From contig NC_092581.1 of the NCBI RefSeq assembly GCF_037975245.1, forward strand, positions 21,234,303 through 21,298,302: a stretch of 64,000 nt of DNA. The letters run 5' to 3'. Of the stretch, positions 63,243-64,000 are shown piece after piece; within the stretch, counting starts at the first letter, position 1; each line of letters starts with the position of its first letter. The notes beneath the pieces are model-generated. The model made no database searches and was not told the origin of the DNA. It was given only the letters and a program-made list of their open reading frames with translations. The position numbers were made by a program, and so were the translations under genes. This stretch comes from Apostichopus japonicus (Eukaryota; Echinodermata; Holothuroidea; Aspidochirotida; Stichopodidae).

Positions 63243-64000
63243 CTGCAAAACCATAGAAGAAAAAATTATAAAGCAGAGCTGTTAGAAGTTATCAAATAGC
63301 AAGACCTGTGATATAAAACTGTCAGCTGGGTGCTGTTTAGCTGCTGCCATATGGAGGGATTGTCTCTATGTTGCCTAGTTATTGTTGACCAGAGTAATAT
63401 TGTGAAACCCCTTGAGCACCATTATCAGTGGATATGTCTGCAATTTAGAAATCCTCAATATTATATCATTAATCTTCTACAGTTCTGCAAAATTTGGTGT
63501 GATGTGTTTCTGCAATGACTTTATGAAATTCAGAATACTATCAGCCATAGGCTATTCACTACTTTAATTTACTTTGCTTCATTTAGATTCACATCTTCAA
63601 CTTTGGAAGTTTAAAAATGCTTTTAATGAAGGAAACTACATCAAATTCTCACTCTGAATGCTTGATGTCTATCTGTCTTGCATGGGGGCTCCACTCTGGT
63701 TGTTCACCAATACCATGTTGGATATGAACCTTCTTCCTCGTTTTCCTTCCACATACACACCCCTCCTCTCCACAAAATGTGTCTTTTCTCTCTCTAAAGA
63801 TAATGTGATGTTAAAAAGAGTGTCAACAAAGAGCAATAAAGTGAAATCATAAGGTTTAGCAAATAAGTCACAGTTGTCATATTCTTACATTAACAATAAT
63901 GTTTATGGTGAATTAGTTTAGTTTTCTATTGAGGTACCATGAAAACGAACACCATCTACTTTTACCCAACCTTTTGTAGCATACCTTTTTAATGTTACCT
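63243..64000. other. Intron or upstream part of the right-edge gene
   Basis: No further exon could be joined in phase with confidence. AG|GTAAC at the very end of the window (reverse strand) could be a donor, but the exon before it lies outside. Confidence 0.35.

Overview
This is animal nuclear DNA: AT-rich, with split genes, GT-AG introns, microsatellites, minisatellites and DNA transposons. The repeat load and the style of the genes suggest a marine invertebrate, possibly an echinoderm or another deuterostome, but nothing here fixes the species. There are no bacterial operons, phage or CRISPR arrays.

Two genes can be rebuilt completely by joining exons whose splice phases agree. On the + strand (8,074-11,641) lies a 4-exon, 469-residue ectonucleotide pyrophosphatase/phosphodiesterase of the ENPP4/ENPP5 type: signal peptide, catalytic domain, one C-terminal membrane helix and a short acidic tail. 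On the - strand (56,520-40,909) lies a 14-exon, 731-residue ABCB7/Atm1-type mitochondrial ABC half-transporter, used in iron-sulfur protein maturation. A third - strand gene (63,242-59,392) enters from the right edge. Its last four exons join in phase, but I do not recognise the protein. A fourth, weaker locus at 19.2-21.3 kb has a possible gene with a decayed duplicate exon at 23.4 kb. The two recognised proteins do not obviously share a pathway.

Layout. 0-6 kb: minisatellites (1.28-1.81, 3.48-4.2, 4.34-5.27 kb) and dispersed repeats. 6-12 kb: the ENPP gene. 12-19 kb: a SINE with its tRNA-like head amplified seven times, a dispersed repeat with nuclear-receptor-like half-sites, and nested hAT-type elements. 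19-26 kb: the weak gene, its duplicate, and an array of about 195 bp units. 26-36 kb: mostly unannotated sequence, one hAT-type element with an 8 bp target duplication, and inverted copies of the dispersed repeat. 35.7-36.8 kb: another hAT-type element. 36.9-39.9 kb: a 21 bp minisatellite. 40.1-40.6 kb: a 53 bp array. 40.9-56.5 kb: ABCB7, whose introns hold TA microsatellites, palindromes, a tRNA-like sequence and a 116 bp minisatellite that appears to include a copied 5' splice site. 56.5-64 kb: an intergenic gap, then the third gene with an inverted-repeat element in an intron.

The points most worth checking are: a 54 nt in-phase exon-like block in ABCB7; about 20 donor-like sites in the intron-11 minisatellite; short motifs resembling a hammerhead ribozyme core at transposon-like ends and palindromes; DR1 motifs carried by a dispersed repeat; and a Thr-to-Ser change at the ENPP nucleophile position.
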